DNA of 64,000 bases from Aurantibacter_A sp039941195. Its GTDB lineage: Bacteria; Bacteroidota; Bacteroidia; Flavobacteriales; Flavobacteriaceae. The DNA is taken from NCBI RefSeq assembly GCF_039941195.1, contig NZ_JBDVFA010000025.1, forward strand, positions 22,809 through 86,808. The letters are read 5' to 3'. How positions within the stretch are numbered: the stretch's first letter is position 1; each line of letters opens with the position of its first letter. The translations under genes and the position numbers were made by a program. Below the pieces are notes generated by a model. The model did no database searches. It was not told the DNA's origin and saw nothing but the letters and a program-made list of their open reading frames with translations. Shown here piece after piece: positions 44,130 to 52,785 of this stretch.

Positions 44130-45674
44130 ATGGAGAACACAAACCCACTTATCGGTCGTAAGATTGACAAGTCAACTATCATTAATCTCGAAAGAGGAAA
44201 AATACCGCCGCAATCTGTTGATTTAGAGGAGGTTGTGCTAGGCGCAATGATGATTGATAAGAAAGGTGTGGATGAAGTAATAGATATCTTACATAAAGAT
44301 GCTTTTTATAAAGAAGCACATAGTAATATTTTTGAAGCAATCTTTAAATTATTTCAAGAATCGCAACCTGTCGACTTATTAACGGTTTCGAGTCAATTGA
44401 AGAAAGATGGACTTTTGGATGTTTCAGGCGGTGATTTTTATTTAATAAAATTGACCCAAAAAGTAGCATCATCAGCGCATATTGAGTTTCATGCGCGTAT
44501 AATTCTACAGAAATATATACAAAGACAACTGATAAAAATTTCTAACGAAATTATTCAGGAAGCTTACGACGAAAGTACCGATGTTTTTGATTTATTAGAT
44601 AATGCAGAATCTAAGTTGTACGATGTTACTCAAGGTAACTTAAAACAACCAGCAGAAACTGCTCAAAACTTGGTAATACAAGCTAAGAAACGTATAGAGG
44701 AGATTGCCAATAAAGAAGGGTTAAGTGGAATACCTACGGGTTTTGATAAAGTAGATAAGCTAACGTCTGGTTGGCAACCAAGTGATTTAATTATTGTTGC
44801 AGCACGTCCTGGTATGGGTAAAACAGCTTTAACGCTGTCCATGGCTCGTAATATGGCTGTAAATAATAATATTCCTGTTGCTTTTTTCTCTTGTGAAATG
44901 TCATCAGTGCAACTTATTACACGTTTAATTTCTTCTGAAACTGGATTGTCGTCAGAAAAATTAAGAACGGGTAAATTAGAGAAACACGAATGGGAGCAAT
45001 TAAATGTAAAAGTAAAATCTTTAGAAAAAGCACCATTATTTATTGATGATACACCATCATTATCAATTTTTGATTTAAGAGCAAAAGCCAGACGTTTGGC
45101 TTCGCAACATGGCATAAAATTGATAATTATTGATTACCTGCAATTAATGACAGCTGGTGGAAGTCATGGTGGTAATCGTGAACAAGAAATTTCTACAATT
45201 TCTAGAAACTTAAAAGCGCTTGCAAAAGAATTGAATGTACCGGTTATTGCATTATCACAGTTATCTCGTGCTGTTGAAACACGTGGGGGTAGTAAAAGAC
45301 CTTTACTTTCTGACCTTAGGGAATCTGGTGCTATTGAACAAGATGCGGATATTGTATCATTTATATATAGACCAGAATACTACAAAATAGATGAGTGGGA
45401 TGATGAAGAGCGTACACCAACTCAAGGTCAGGCAGAATTTATTGTTGCAAAACACCGTAACGGAGGTTTAGAAAATATACGTTTGAAATTTATCGGTAAT
45501 CTTGGTAAGTTTGATAACCTTGATGATTTTGATTCACCTTTTGAATTTCAATCAAAAATGAATGAAGGTGATGAAAACCCATTCAACGCGAGACAACTTC
45601 CTTCTGCAGATGATGTTTTTGGAAGTAGCATGAATGATGGTCCTGAGGAAGATGTGGGTGAGGTTCCTTTTTAA
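44130..45674 (+). CDS. dnaB: Replicative DNA helicase DnaB
   Basis: 514 residues. The N-terminal primase-interacting domain is at about 25-130 ('PPQSVDLEEVVLGAMMIDK'), then a linker. The RecA-like motor has Walker A 'ARPGMGKTAL', 'FSCEMSSVQLITRL', Walker B 'LIIIDYLQLM' and 'ALSQLSRAVETRGG' with 'SDLRESGAIEQDADIV'. The acidic C-terminal tail of about 40 residues is typical of Bacteroidota. It unwinds DNA at the fork on the lagging strand. No intein or insertion is present. A near-consensus box TACTTTCG lies just upstream. Confidence 0.97.
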   Translation: MENTNPLIGRKIDKSTIINLERGKIPPQSVDLEEVVLGAMMIDKKGVDEVIDILHKDAFYKEAHSNIFEAIFKLFQESQPVDLLTVSSQLKKDGLLDVSGGDFYLIKLTQKVASSAHIEFHARIILQKYIQRQLIKISNEIIQEAYDESTDVFDLLDNAESKLYDVTQGNLKQPAETAQNLVIQAKKRIEEIANKEGLSGIPTGFDKVDKLTSGWQPSDLIIVAARPGMGKTALTLSMARNMAVNNNIPVAFFSCEMSSVQLITRLISSETGLSSEKLRTGKLEKHEWEQLNVKVKSLEKAPLFIDDTPSLSIFDLRAKARRLASQHGIKLIIIDYLQLMTAGGSHGGNREQEISTISRNLKALAKELNVPVIALSQLSRAVETRGGSKRPLLSDLRESGAIEQDADIVSFIYRPEYYKIDEWDDEERTPTQGQAEFIVAKHRNGGLENIRLKFIGNLGKFDNLDDFDSPFEFQSKMNEGDENPFNARQLPSADDVFGSSMNDGPEEDVGEVPF

Positions 45675-45787
45675 AAGGTAAAATCATTGTTTTTGTAAAC
45701 TACCTTTCTATCATTTTTAAGTTATTAGTGCTTTAAAACAATAGTTGTAACTTTATACGAGAAACAATTTAGAGTTTGTTTTTATTT

Positions 45788-47047
45788 ATGAAGAAGTTAC
45801 TTTTCGTTCTAGTTTTGTTGATTTCGACCAATGCACTGGCATCCAATATTTTAATTCCTATGGATGCAGAAAGTCAAAAAAATCACTTAAAGGCATATGG
45901 TATTACCTATTGGGTTTTAACCAAACAGCAAAAAGTACAATGGTTATTAAATTATAGAGGCGGTTCATTTTTACTGCCTGATGGAGATAATATTCGAAAA
46001 GAGTGTCAAATTCGAGGCGTGTCTTTTGAAATTCTTTCTGATGGGCAGGCTCAAAATATTTTAGATGAAATTGCCAGTCCTGCTCGGAATCAGGAGGCTG
46101 TAATTTTGGAAAAGGCGCCAAAAATTGCAGTGTATTCGCCAGATGGTAATCAACCTTGGGATGATGCTGTAACTATGGTTTTAACCTATGCAGAGATTCC
46201 ATATGAAACGGTATATGACAAGGAAGTATTAAATGATGATCTAGCCATTTACGATTGGTTGCATTTGCATCATGAGGATTTTACAGGTCAGTATGGAAAG
46301 TTTTACGGAGCATATAGAGCGGCACCTTGGTATATTGAAGGCAAGAAAAATGCTGAGAAGCTTGCAAGGGAATTAGGTTATTCTAAAGTATCAGAAGAAA
46401 AGCGGGCAGTAGCTTTAAAAATCAGAAATTATGTAATTGGTGGAGGATTTATGTTTGCGATGTGTTCTGCTACCGATAGTTTTGATATTGCTTTGGCAGC
46501 AGAAGAGGTAGATATTTGCGAACCAATGTTTGATGGTGATCCCTCTGATGCTAATTACCAACGTAAGCTAGATTATAGTAATACTTTTGCGTTTACCGAT
46601 TTTACTTTGGAACGTAATCCGGTGAAGTATGAATTTTCAAGTATTGATATGACTTCAAAACGGAGCGGTATAGCTAAGGAATCCGATTATTTTTCTTTAA
46701 TGGATTTTTCTGCAAAATGGGATCCAGTACCAACAATGCTTTGTCAAAACCACACTTCCTTGGTAAAAGCTTTTATGGGGCAAACTACGGCATTTACTCG
46801 TGAAGAAGTAAAACCAACAGTTTTGGTTTTGGGTGAAAATAAACTAAATAGTGAAGCACGTTATATTCACGGAATTAAAGGGAAAGGCTTTTTTACTTTT
46901 TATGGAGGGCACGATCCAGAAGATTATCAACATAGAGTAGGGGATCCAAAAACGGAATTAGAATTACATCCTACTTCACCGGGATATCGATTAATTTTAA
47001 ATAATGTTTTATTTCCTGCTGCTCGTAAGAAAAAGCAGAAGACCTAA
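45788..47047 (+). CDS. Secreted conserved protein of the family labelled 'asparagine synthetase B' in flavobacteria
   Basis: About 419 residues from the ATG at 45788, which starts a clean signal peptide (MKKLLFVLVLLISTNALA, then S); an ATG 12 bp upstream is less likely. The first 100 residues form a small domain ('YGITYWVLTKQQKVQWLLNY'). The remainder looks like a class-I amidotransferase or ThuA-type fold: 'KIAVYSPDGNQPWDDAVTMV' at a Rossmann-like start, a Cys in 'GGGFMFAMCSATDSFDIAL' at nucleophile-elbow position, and 'FFTFYGGHDPEDYQHRVGDP' near the end. I see no PP-loop ATP pyrophosphatase domain, so true asparagine synthesis is unlikely. The function is unknown. Confidence 0.82.
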   Translation: MKKLLFVLVLLISTNALASNILIPMDAESQKNHLKAYGITYWVLTKQQKVQWLLNYRGGSFLLPDGDNIRKECQIRGVSFEILSDGQAQNILDEIASPARNQEAVILEKAPKIAVYSPDGNQPWDDAVTMVLTYAEIPYETVYDKEVLNDDLAIYDWLHLHHEDFTGQYGKFYGAYRAAPWYIEGKKNAEKLARELGYSKVSEEKRAVALKIRNYVIGGGFMFAMCSATDSFDIALAAEEVDICEPMFDGDPSDANYQRKLDYSNTFAFTDFTLERNPVKYEFSSIDMTSKRSGIAKESDYFSLMDFSAKWDPVPTMLCQNHTSLVKAFMGQTTAFTREEVKPTVLVLGENKLNSEARYIHGIKGKGFFTFYGGHDPEDYQHRVGDPKTELELHPTSPGYRLILNNVLFPAARKKKQKT

Positions 47048-49248
47048 TAACAATCCATTTTAATTTGATTTCTGTTTTTGTAAAAACTCAAATCTTTTTT
47101 TAAATAGTTCGTGCAAATTTCATCAAGTACCTCAAGTACATCTTTTTGCATTGCAATTGAACCACATATCATAATACAGCCTTTTTTATCAAGTACTTTC
47201 GCAATGCTCTCACTATCATTTTTAATCAAATGTTGTACATAGGTTTTACTAGTTTTTTCTCTAGAAAATGCTGGATTAAACGTAGTTAAATTTCCATTTT
47301 TAAGATTCGATTGAATAATAGGTTCATATAGCTTAACAGATTCTTTTGTACGCCCCCCCCAATATAAATGGGTTTCATTTTTAGTACTATTGTTTGTAAG
47401 CATTCCTAAAAATGGACCAATACCTGTTCCAGTTGCAATCAGTATTGTTTTTTTAGATTTTTGAGGAAAATAGAATTCTTTGTTTTCAACAATAGATGCG
47501 TCAATTTTTGTGCCTATTTCTAGTTGCTGTAAAAAAGTAGAACAAACCCCGTAGTCATGTTTTTTAATACTTATGGTGCAGATTTTATTTTCCATTTGTC
47601 CAATGGAATATAATCGTTCACTACTTTCAGAATTTGGTGTTACCGCTAATAAATCCCCAGAATTAATGGTCGCTCCATTCATGTTTTTAAGGGTTAGTAA
47701 AAACGTATTGTCTATCATTTGAGTACTGTCAGTTTTATCTAAAACTGTAAATGTGGTACTTTTTTTATTGGAATATTCAATAGTAGGTTTTTGCAGTTTT
47801 AAAGTTAAACCAGTTTTTTCTCCCCAAATAATTGACCATTGATTAAATGATTCAAAAGATTGATCATTTACAGTGAAGACATCTTCTAATAGTGCATTAG
47901 CTTCAGAAAGTTCTTTTAAAATATTAAAGGCTTCATATGCAAATTGGCAATAATTTGGGTATGCCCTAGAACCAAACCCAACTACAGTATATGTAAAAGG
48001 TTCTTTTTGTTTATATTTTAAAGTTAATCCATTGAATTTTAAAGCATTACTCGGTGCTTCTCCTTGTCCATATGTTGCAGTTAATACAATTAGATGTTTC
48101 ATTTTTTTGAACGTGCTGTATTTATCCATAAAAGTCAAATAACTTTTTATATTTATGGATAACAGATGCTCGTGTAAAAGTTCAGCATACTGCAAAGTAG
48201 TTCCACTTTCTGAACCAACGAGTAAAATGTATTCCGCTTGATCTTTGGTGAAGGTATTTTTAATCTTGGTTTTAGGTCTTTTAAAAAATATTATGAAACC
48301 AGTAATCATTAAAAAAGGTATGGCTAAAGTCCCAATTCCTAATATAATTGACCATAGAATACTCCCTTGTCCCGTATGTAATACTGTAGCCCATTCCGTT
48401 GCTATGAAAGAGAATGGATATTGTTTTTCACTAATTACATCACCTGTATATTGGTTAATTAGTAGCTCTTTATTTTTTAATCGAACTATATAATAGTCTT
48501 CAACAAATTCTGAAAAAGGATATTCTATTTCTCTTAATTCTGATAATTTCGTGTTCGTGAAAATATCGAACTCTGTAAAATTTTTAAAAGGGTCTTCTTT
48601 TAAGTTATCGAAATCAATTTCATGAGCAATTTGGTTTTCTTTAATAACTTGAAAACGTAAAAGCGACAAATAAACTCCAGAAAGTGAAATTATAACTATT
48701 GGAATAAGTACAAGTCTTGAATAAACTACATGATTGTATTGGGCATAATTTTCGCGAACAATTTTGGAGAAAAATTTTGTATATCCACCTTGTCTTTTGG
48801 TGATTAATATTATACCAGAGATTGCAATAAAAAAGAGTAGGAGTGAGGTTAATCCTATAAAGAAGCGACCTGGGGTTTTAAGAAATAGCGAACGATGAAG
48901 GTTCGTAGAAAATTGATAAATAGGAGCTTTCTCTATTAAAGTTCCTAATTTTTCACCTGTGTTTGGATTTACATAAAAGGATTCATTTTTATTGTCAATG
49001 CTAACAGTCGCACTTACAAAACCATTCTTATCTCTTGAAATTTTTAATACCTCGTTATACTGAGCATTAATATTTGAAATTGTTTCGGCAAGAGAAAGCC
49101 CTTCCGTATCTGAAATACGGTAGGGCTGTAACTTATTGTCGATAGGCTCAATGGATAGTATTACCCCTGTGACCGAAGCCAATATTAAAAATATAGAAGA
49201 CGCAAAAGCCAAAATTAAATGACTATATCGCCAAATTGAGAGCGTCAT
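47044..49248 (-). CDS. PepSY transmembrane / flavodoxin / FNR reductase (XusC-like)
   Basis: 734 residues in three parts. The PepSY-TM region (1-325) has four helices near 12-32, 125-150, 177-197 and 298-323, with His residues near the membrane (H10, H118, H173, H291) that could bind haem. A flavodoxin domain from about 338 starts 'YILLVGSESGTTLQYAELL'. A ferredoxin-NADP reductase domain from about 500 has FAD motif 'RLYSIGQ', NADP loop 'ATGTGIGPFLGML' and 'CGSIAMQKDVLEVL'. It should pass electrons from cytosolic NAD(P)H across the inner membrane, for example to ferric siderophore. A G8 tract lies at 47353-47360. Its stop overlaps the convergent neighbour by 4 bp. Confidence 0.9.
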   Translation of the reverse strand: MTLSIWRYSHLILAFASSIFLILASVTGVILSIEPIDNKLQPYRISDTEGLSLAETISNINAQYNEVLKISRDKNGFVSATVSIDNKNESFYVNPNTGEKLGTLIEKAPIYQFSTNLHRSLFLKTPGRFFIGLTSLLLFFIAISGIILITKRQGGYTKFFSKIVRENYAQYNHVVYSRLVLIPIVIISLSGVYLSLLRFQVIKENQIAHEIDFDNLKEDPFKNFTEFDIFTNTKLSELREIEYPFSEFVEDYYIVRLKNKELLINQYTGDVISEKQYPFSFIATEWATVLHTGQGSILWSIILGIGTLAIPFLMITGFIIFFKRPKTKIKNTFTKDQAEYILLVGSESGTTLQYAELLHEHLLSINIKSYLTFMDKYSTFKKMKHLIVLTATYGQGEAPSNALKFNGLTLKYKQKEPFTYTVVGFGSRAYPNYCQFAYEAFNILKELSEANALLEDVFTVNDQSFESFNQWSIIWGEKTGLTLKLQKPTIEYSNKKSTTFTVLDKTDSTQMIDNTFLLTLKNMNGATINSGDLLAVTPNSESSERLYSIGQMENKICTISIKKHDYGVCSTFLQQLEIGTKIDASIVENKEFYFPQKSKKTILIATGTGIGPFLGMLTNNSTKNETHLYWGGRTKESVKLYEPIIQSNLKNGNLTTFNPAFSREKTSKTYVQHLIKNDSESIAKVLDKKGCIMICGSIAMQKDVLEVLDEICTNYLKKDLSFYKNRNQIKMDCY

Positions 49249-49257
49249 ATTATTGCA

Positions 49258-49758
49258 TTATTTGCTCGGTACCATTCTAATAAACCGAATGTAACCTTTT
49301 CCATCAACCTTATTTTTAATCGTTTCAGAATTTAATGGAACTTCTGCATCTATTGGATAATACTCTTGATTTTCAACAGCTGATTCAAATCGAAGTTTAT
49401 AGCCACTATCAATTTGAGTTGCATCAACTCCGATTGATATAATGTTTCGTTCACCATTGCCAATAGTTGCACCAGCTATTCCATCAATATTTTCATTTGA
49501 GCCATCGCTAAAGGTCCACCATTCTTTTAAATCTGGAAACCACTCTTCATCATCTCCTTGAACGTACAATGTTTTTACATAGTTGCCATCTGGGTCGATT
49601 AAAGACACCACAACATAGGCTTTTTCACCCGTATAGTTTGTCATTTGTATCATACATTTATAACTAACAACAGGAGTGAAATTTACAAAAGAGTAGCCAA
49701 TTAAAATTTGAAGCGAAAAAACGCTTATCAAACAGAAGGTTAAAACTGATTTTTTCAT
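49258..49758 (-). CDS. DUF2271 periplasmic protein with a flavinylation-type motif
   Basis: 166 residues with a signal peptide (about 1-22). The DUF2271 body is a compact beta-domain with 'YVVVSLIDPDGNYVKTLYVQ' and 'WFPDLKEWWTFSDGSN'. Residues 92-98 read D-G-I-A-G-A-T, fitting the D-x3-G-A-T pattern at which ApbE attaches FMN to a Thr. No apbE is in the window. It lies 9 bp upstream of the PepSY reductase gene, so a role as periplasmic electron carrier for that enzyme is likely (inference). Confidence 0.85.
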   Translation of the reverse strand: MKKSVLTFCLISVFSLQILIGYSFVNFTPVVSYKCMIQMTNYTGEKAYVVVSLIDPDGNYVKTLYVQGDDEEWFPDLKEWWTFSDGSNENIDGIAGATIGNGERNIISIGVDATQIDSGYKLRFESAVENQEYYPIDAEVPLNSETIKNKVDGKGYIRFIRMVPSK

Positions 49759-49768
49759 ATTTGTTATC

Positions 49769-51283
49769 TTAATTTAAAAAATCTAAGCTGCTGTTACTTT
49801 TTGCTAAAAGTTCATTTTCTTTTGCTAAATCAAGTGCGGTTTCTCCAAACTCAGTTGTTGATTTTACATCTGCGCCGTTAGCAATTAAAAATTTCAAAAT
49901 TTTGGTGTTTCTCGTTTTCATTGCTGCATTGTGCAATGGAGTATTACCTTGATTATCTTTTGCATTAATATCAGCGCCAAAATCGCTTACTTTTTTAAGC
50001 AAATCGAGATTGTTTTTGCTTACCGCTAAATGCCAAATTGTACTTTTATTAGCTTGTGAATCCTTGAAATCAAAACCAGCTTTTTCTAAAGCTTGGACTT
50101 TAGCATCAAAATCTTTCGGGATTCCTCTAGTGTCAAATAAATAAAAAGCCAAATTGTTTCCAGAAGTATCTAATACATCAATTTTAGCTCCTTTTGAAAT
50201 TAAAAAGTTTACTACTTCAGCACTATTGTTCTGAACAGCTAATGTTAAGGCAGATTGCCCTTTCTTATTTGTGTGGTTAATGTTTTTAGTTTTTTCTGCG
50301 ATATAGGATATTGTTTCAAATTTATTTCTTGGTACAGAATTTAATAAGGCTGTATTTCCTTTTTCATCCTGAGCATTTATATCGACACCTTTTGCTATAA
50401 AATATTCAAATAATTTAGTGTCTGAAGAACCACCAGCTAAGTTATGAATAGGAGTTTCTCCTTCTTTGGTAACAATGTTAGGCGATATTCCAATTCCTTC
50501 AAGGTATTGAAATACTTCTATTCCATTACCACCTCCACGGCCAACTTTACTTGCGAAGAATATAGCATTCTCATTAGTAGTTTCATTCTTTTTGGTTGAT
50601 ACACCTCTTGCTACTAGTTGCTTTAAAATATCAATATTTCCACCTTGAGCTGCATAATGAAAAATACCATTGCCGTGCTCATCGGTGCTATTAATAGCTA
50701 AACCTTTATTAATAAAATAATCTATAATCTTCATGCTTTTTGCTCTTCCAGTAGCAACTAAAAGCGCATTCTTACCATGATGATCTTTCTCTTTTTTCAC
50801 ATCAGCGCCACCATCTATAAAGGCATCGTAAATTGCTGTGTCTTCTTGCCCTGAGGCAGCGGTGAATGAAATAGGGCCATAACCATGTGAATCAACTAGG
50901 TCTAATTTGGCACCTTTACCAATTAAATGTTTTACAAGCGCTACATTTCCGTTGGATGCAGCCCAAAAAATATAGGTACGAGAATCATGCGTTCTTTTGT
51001 TGATATCATTACCTTGAGCAATTAAAAAATCTATTGTTTTCAAAGGGTTGCCCTCAAATATCGCATAGGTAGTTGCATCAAAACCACCTCTATTAGATTG
51101 CGTTACAGAATGACCTTCTTTAATAGTAGCTTCAATAGCGCCAATGCTTGGTTGTTTTTCCCAGTAATCTCTGTTTAAAAAAGGATTTGGATCTCGTGGC
51201 GCATTTCGCTGGGCCACTGCACTTATGGAAACAAGTGCAAAACTGAGAACAAAAACAAAAGTTCTAATTACATTATTTTTCAT
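49769..51283 (-). CDS. Exported ankyrin-repeat protein
   Basis: 504 residues with a signal peptide ending 'ALVSISAVAQ'. About eleven ankyrin repeats fill residues 60-500: 'GNDINKRTHDSRTYIFWAAS', 'HGNGIFHYAAQGGNIDILKQ', 'EGETPIHNLAGGSSDTKLFE', 'QGNTPLHNAAMKTRNTKILK'. It is a periplasmic or outer-membrane-associated binding scaffold; the ligand is unknown. It sits between the lipoprotein gene and the DUF2271/reductase pair, all on one strand, 10 bp before the DUF2271 gene. Ankyrin proteins are unusual members of siderophore operons. Confidence 0.9.
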   Translation of the reverse strand: MKNNVIRTFVFVLSFALVSISAVAQRNAPRDPNPFLNRDYWEKQPSIGAIEATIKEGHSVTQSNRGGFDATTYAIFEGNPLKTIDFLIAQGNDINKRTHDSRTYIFWAASNGNVALVKHLIGKGAKLDLVDSHGYGPISFTAASGQEDTAIYDAFIDGGADVKKEKDHHGKNALLVATGRAKSMKIIDYFINKGLAINSTDEHGNGIFHYAAQGGNIDILKQLVARGVSTKKNETTNENAIFFASKVGRGGGNGIEVFQYLEGIGISPNIVTKEGETPIHNLAGGSSDTKLFEYFIAKGVDINAQDEKGNTALLNSVPRNKFETISYIAEKTKNINHTNKKGQSALTLAVQNNSAEVVNFLISKGAKIDVLDTSGNNLAFYLFDTRGIPKDFDAKVQALEKAGFDFKDSQANKSTIWHLAVSKNNLDLLKKVSDFGADINAKDNQGNTPLHNAAMKTRNTKILKFLIANGADVKSTTEFGETALDLAKENELLAKSNSSLDFLN

Positions 51284-51304
51284 ATTCGAATAGTTTTAAG
51301 TTCT

Positions 51305-51357
51305 AATTTATCAATACCATTATCGGACAAATAGTCCGATAATGGTATTGATAAATT
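51305..51357 (-). other. Perfect 24-bp stem hairpin inside the iron-uptake operon
   Basis: Arms 51305-51328 and 51334-51357 are perfect reverse complements (AATTTATCAATACC...GGTATTGATAAATT), with a 5-nt loop. It is located after the lipoprotein stop and 22 bp before the ankyrin ATG. On the minus strand no U-run follows it, so it is not a standard terminator. It is more likely an mRNA-stabilising or processing element that sets expression of receptor/lipoprotein above the downstream genes. Confidence 0.88.
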
Positions 51358-51373
51358 AATATTTTTTAAAGGT

Positions 51374-52765
51374 TTACCATGCGCCAATAAAATGACTGCC
51401 AGTAGCATTAACCAATTCAGCTCCTTTGGTAACTGTACCAGTTTCAGTTTCTACAATATAAATATTTCCATTTTGGCCAACTGGGGCTTGCGTAAGATAA
51501 ATTTCTGTTCCGTCAACGGCATAGCCTTGGTACTGGAATAATTCAAAATCTACATCATAAGGAATATCATCTATTTTAGTAGCGGTTTTTGCATTTAAAT
51601 CAACTAAGGCAAAATAGCTTTCTCCTCTACCAGAAATACCTTCTGCTGATCCATCATGTCGGTATGCTAAAACGGCTTTTCCATTTGCGGCAGGACTCCA
51701 GGCTAATACATATGCACCCGTTACACCTAAAGCATCATCTAAATTGAAATTATAAGAATCGTCATATAAATTGTCAGAACCAATTTTTAAGATATACGAA
51801 CCTTCAGGGTCACTTTGGTTAGCTTGATAAACACTTCCTTCGTATTCAAAAGAATTGATACTACGGTAACCATTGGTATCACCATGGCCTACTGAAGAGG
51901 TAATGATTGTTGGGTTTAGTAAAGAAGGGTAATCCAATACAATAGTTTTGGAGCCTAATATTTCGAAATCAGTTGCATCGCTTTCTAATGTTGTAGGATC
52001 TATTTTACTTACTCGGGCACCAATGTATAATTTGTCTCCTGCTTCATTTAAAGTAGGCATATCAATTCTAGAGATATAATAACCCAGCGCTTCTTCTTCA
52101 TCACTTAGTCCAATTTCATGTTCTTCAAATGCATTTATCTGAGAGTCTACTAGGTCTAAGGTTACTACTCCTATAGTTTGACTTGTTCGTATGTATGTGT
52201 CATCGGTAACTTCATCGGGAGTACCATTATCATCAACTAGGTGTTCTGTAGTTACGTATACGGCAGAACCAGTGTTATCACCATCGAACAGTTTAATCCA
52301 TCTTGGAGCGGTACCAACATAAGGTGCAATACTAATCTCTGAGCCAGTTTGCTCAAAATCATTACCACCGTTTACAAGATATTTAGTATAGTTACCACCA
52401 GTGTCACCCGCATAACTAATATTAAAAATGGTACTACCATCTTCTGAGGCTTGTAGTCTAGCCGTTCTATTAGAAGGTGCTACAAAACCATTATTAAATG
52501 GGTCTATTTGTACTGTTGGGTCTTTAGCATCTTCACTGGACACGGAATATATTAAGGTTCCTCCGTTTCCATCACCAGGTTCTTCACCCATTTTTGCTCC
52601 GGCAATGGTTATCCACCTTGATTCTATCTCTTCTTGTTCTTCTTCTTGTTCTTCTTGTTCAGGATCGGGATTAATAGTGTTATCATCGCTACTACAAGCA
52701 GTCATAAAACTAATAGCAAATATTGCTATGGCGTATGATTTTAAATTTAGCAAGGGTCGTTTCAT
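51374..52765 (-). CDS. Surface lipoprotein, DUF4374/XusB-like siderophore-binding candidate
   Basis: 463 residues. The lipoprotein signal ends 'SFMTACSSDDN', and acidic residues after the Cys resemble the Bacteroidota surface-export signal. An E/Q-rich spacer follows (about 33-47), then a beta-propeller-like body with repeating 'W-x-K/P...' blades: 'APRWIKLFDGDNTGSAVYVT', 'GDKLYIGARVSKIDPTT', 'AWSPAANGKAVLAYRHDG', 'GTEIYLTQAPVGQNGNIYIV'. Position between a TonB receptor and a PepSY reductase matches XusB of Bacteroides. Family assignment is by architecture and context. Confidence 0.78.
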   Translation of the reverse strand: MKRPLLNLKSYAIAIFAISFMTACSSDDNTINPDPEQEEQEEEQEEIESRWITIAGAKMGEEPGDGNGGTLIYSVSSEDAKDPTVQIDPFNNGFVAPSNRTARLQASEDGSTIFNISYAGDTGGNYTKYLVNGGNDFEQTGSEISIAPYVGTAPRWIKLFDGDNTGSAVYVTTEHLVDDNGTPDEVTDDTYIRTSQTIGVVTLDLVDSQINAFEEHEIGLSDEEEALGYYISRIDMPTLNEAGDKLYIGARVSKIDPTTLESDATDFEILGSKTIVLDYPSLLNPTIITSSVGHGDTNGYRSINSFEYEGSVYQANQSDPEGSYILKIGSDNLYDDSYNFNLDDALGVTGAYVLAWSPAANGKAVLAYRHDGSAEGISGRGESYFALVDLNAKTATKIDDIPYDVDFELFQYQGYAVDGTEIYLTQAPVGQNGNIYIVETETGTVTKGAELVNATGSHFIGAW

Positions 52766-52785
52766 AATAGATTCTATTTTTGAAA

